Source: Bacillus kexueae (lineage in GTDB: Bacteria > Bacillota > Bacilli > Bacillales > Aeribacillaceae). From it: a stretch of 64,000 nt of DNA. The stretch's first letter is position 1. Each line of letters starts with the position of its first letter. Positions 63,879 through 64,000 of the stretch are shown one piece after another. The position numbers and the translations under genes were made by a program. The notes beneath the pieces are model-generated. The model did no database searches. It was given only the letters and a program-made list of their open reading frames with translations, and was not told where the DNA came from. The stretch is from the NCBI RefSeq assembly GCF_022809095.1, contig NZ_JALAZE010000008.1:78912-142911 (forward strand), given 5' to 3'.

Positions 63879-64000
63879 TGATCCCCTTATAGTAGACAGA
63901 AAAAAGAAAGCGAATTAATCTGTCTATTATGGAGGGGATTTTTTTATGGGAAAAATACGAAAAACCTATGATGTAAAGTTTAAAAAGAAAGCTGTGGATT
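63879..64000 (+). mobile_element. Left end of an IS3-family insertion sequence (runs off the window)
   Basis: A likely terminal inverted repeat TGATCCCCTTATAGTAGACAG begins at 63879. It is partly mirrored by CTGTCTATTATGGAGGGGAT at 63920-63939 (a hairpin-like arrangement common near IS3-type ends). A transposase start follows at 63947. The right end and target duplication lie outside. Confidence 0.75.
63947..64000 (+). CDS. IS3-family transposase OrfA (first 18 codons)
   Basis: ATG 63947 follows TATGGAGGGGATTTTTTT. The visible N-terminus MGKIRKTYDVKFKKKAVD is typical of IS3-type OrfA helix-turn-helix proteins. The rest lies beyond the window. Confidence 0.8.

Overview
The window looks like chromosomal DNA of a low-GC, endospore-forming member of the Bacillaceae. 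It carries spore genes (sspN, tlp, a CotA-type laccase, a LysM/GH18 cortex-type hydrolase), strong AGGAGG-type ribosome binding sites with many TTG and GTG starts, and Bacillus regulatory RNAs (S-box, cobalamin riboswitch, T-box). The run sspN - tlp - yneP - yneQ - yneR - plsY - yneT - parE - parC - alsT follows the gene order known from Bacillus subtilis.

Layout. 0-13.8 kb: a thioredoxin-like fragment, an SF1 helicase with an unusual tail, the ABC-F protein YkpA, LrpC divergent from an AhpD-like protein, an sdpR-sdpI pair without a toxin gene, an Atg22-type transporter, a phosphodiesterase, the AMPylase SelO and a flavoprotein. 13.8-15.1 kb: a decaying stretch with a broken CbrC-family gene and two inverted repeats. 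15.1-17.7 kb: an HD hydrolase, then a three-gene operon with a SipW-type signal peptidase and a camelysin/TasA-like substrate. 17.8-29.2 kb: acetoacetyl-CoA synthetase, a cluster of small membrane proteins and lipoproteins (one frameshifted at a poly-A tract), an M20 peptidase, mscL, acetyltransferases, a truncated DUF2332 gene, a Nudix hydrolase and a LOG protein. 29.2-30.15 kb: two pseudogenes (DUF4275 and a kinase-like gene).

30.2-36.4 kb: metE behind a tandem SAM-I plus adenosylcobalamin riboswitch, each with its own terminator, convergent with a three-gene ECF vitamin-type transporter. 36.5-50.6 kb: YunG, a sulfatase, an MFS transporter preceded by a T-box leader and a dispersed repeat, a CotA-like laccase, a YocA-like lysozyme, small enzymes, a LysM/GH18 hydrolase, fetAB and alsT.

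50.6-63.8 kb: the parC/parE to sspN block. Two insertions break its B. subtilis order: a comX-like, comX-like, comP cassette between parE and yneT, and a capA-like gene between plsY and yneR. The comX-comX-comP cassette has no comQ or comA beside it and is the best candidate here for an undescribed signalling system. The window ends inside the left end of an IS3-type insertion sequence.

Many small genes (29-54 codons) were found by reading the strands directly. Functions are assigned by recognition of family motifs and gene context; no database search was run.
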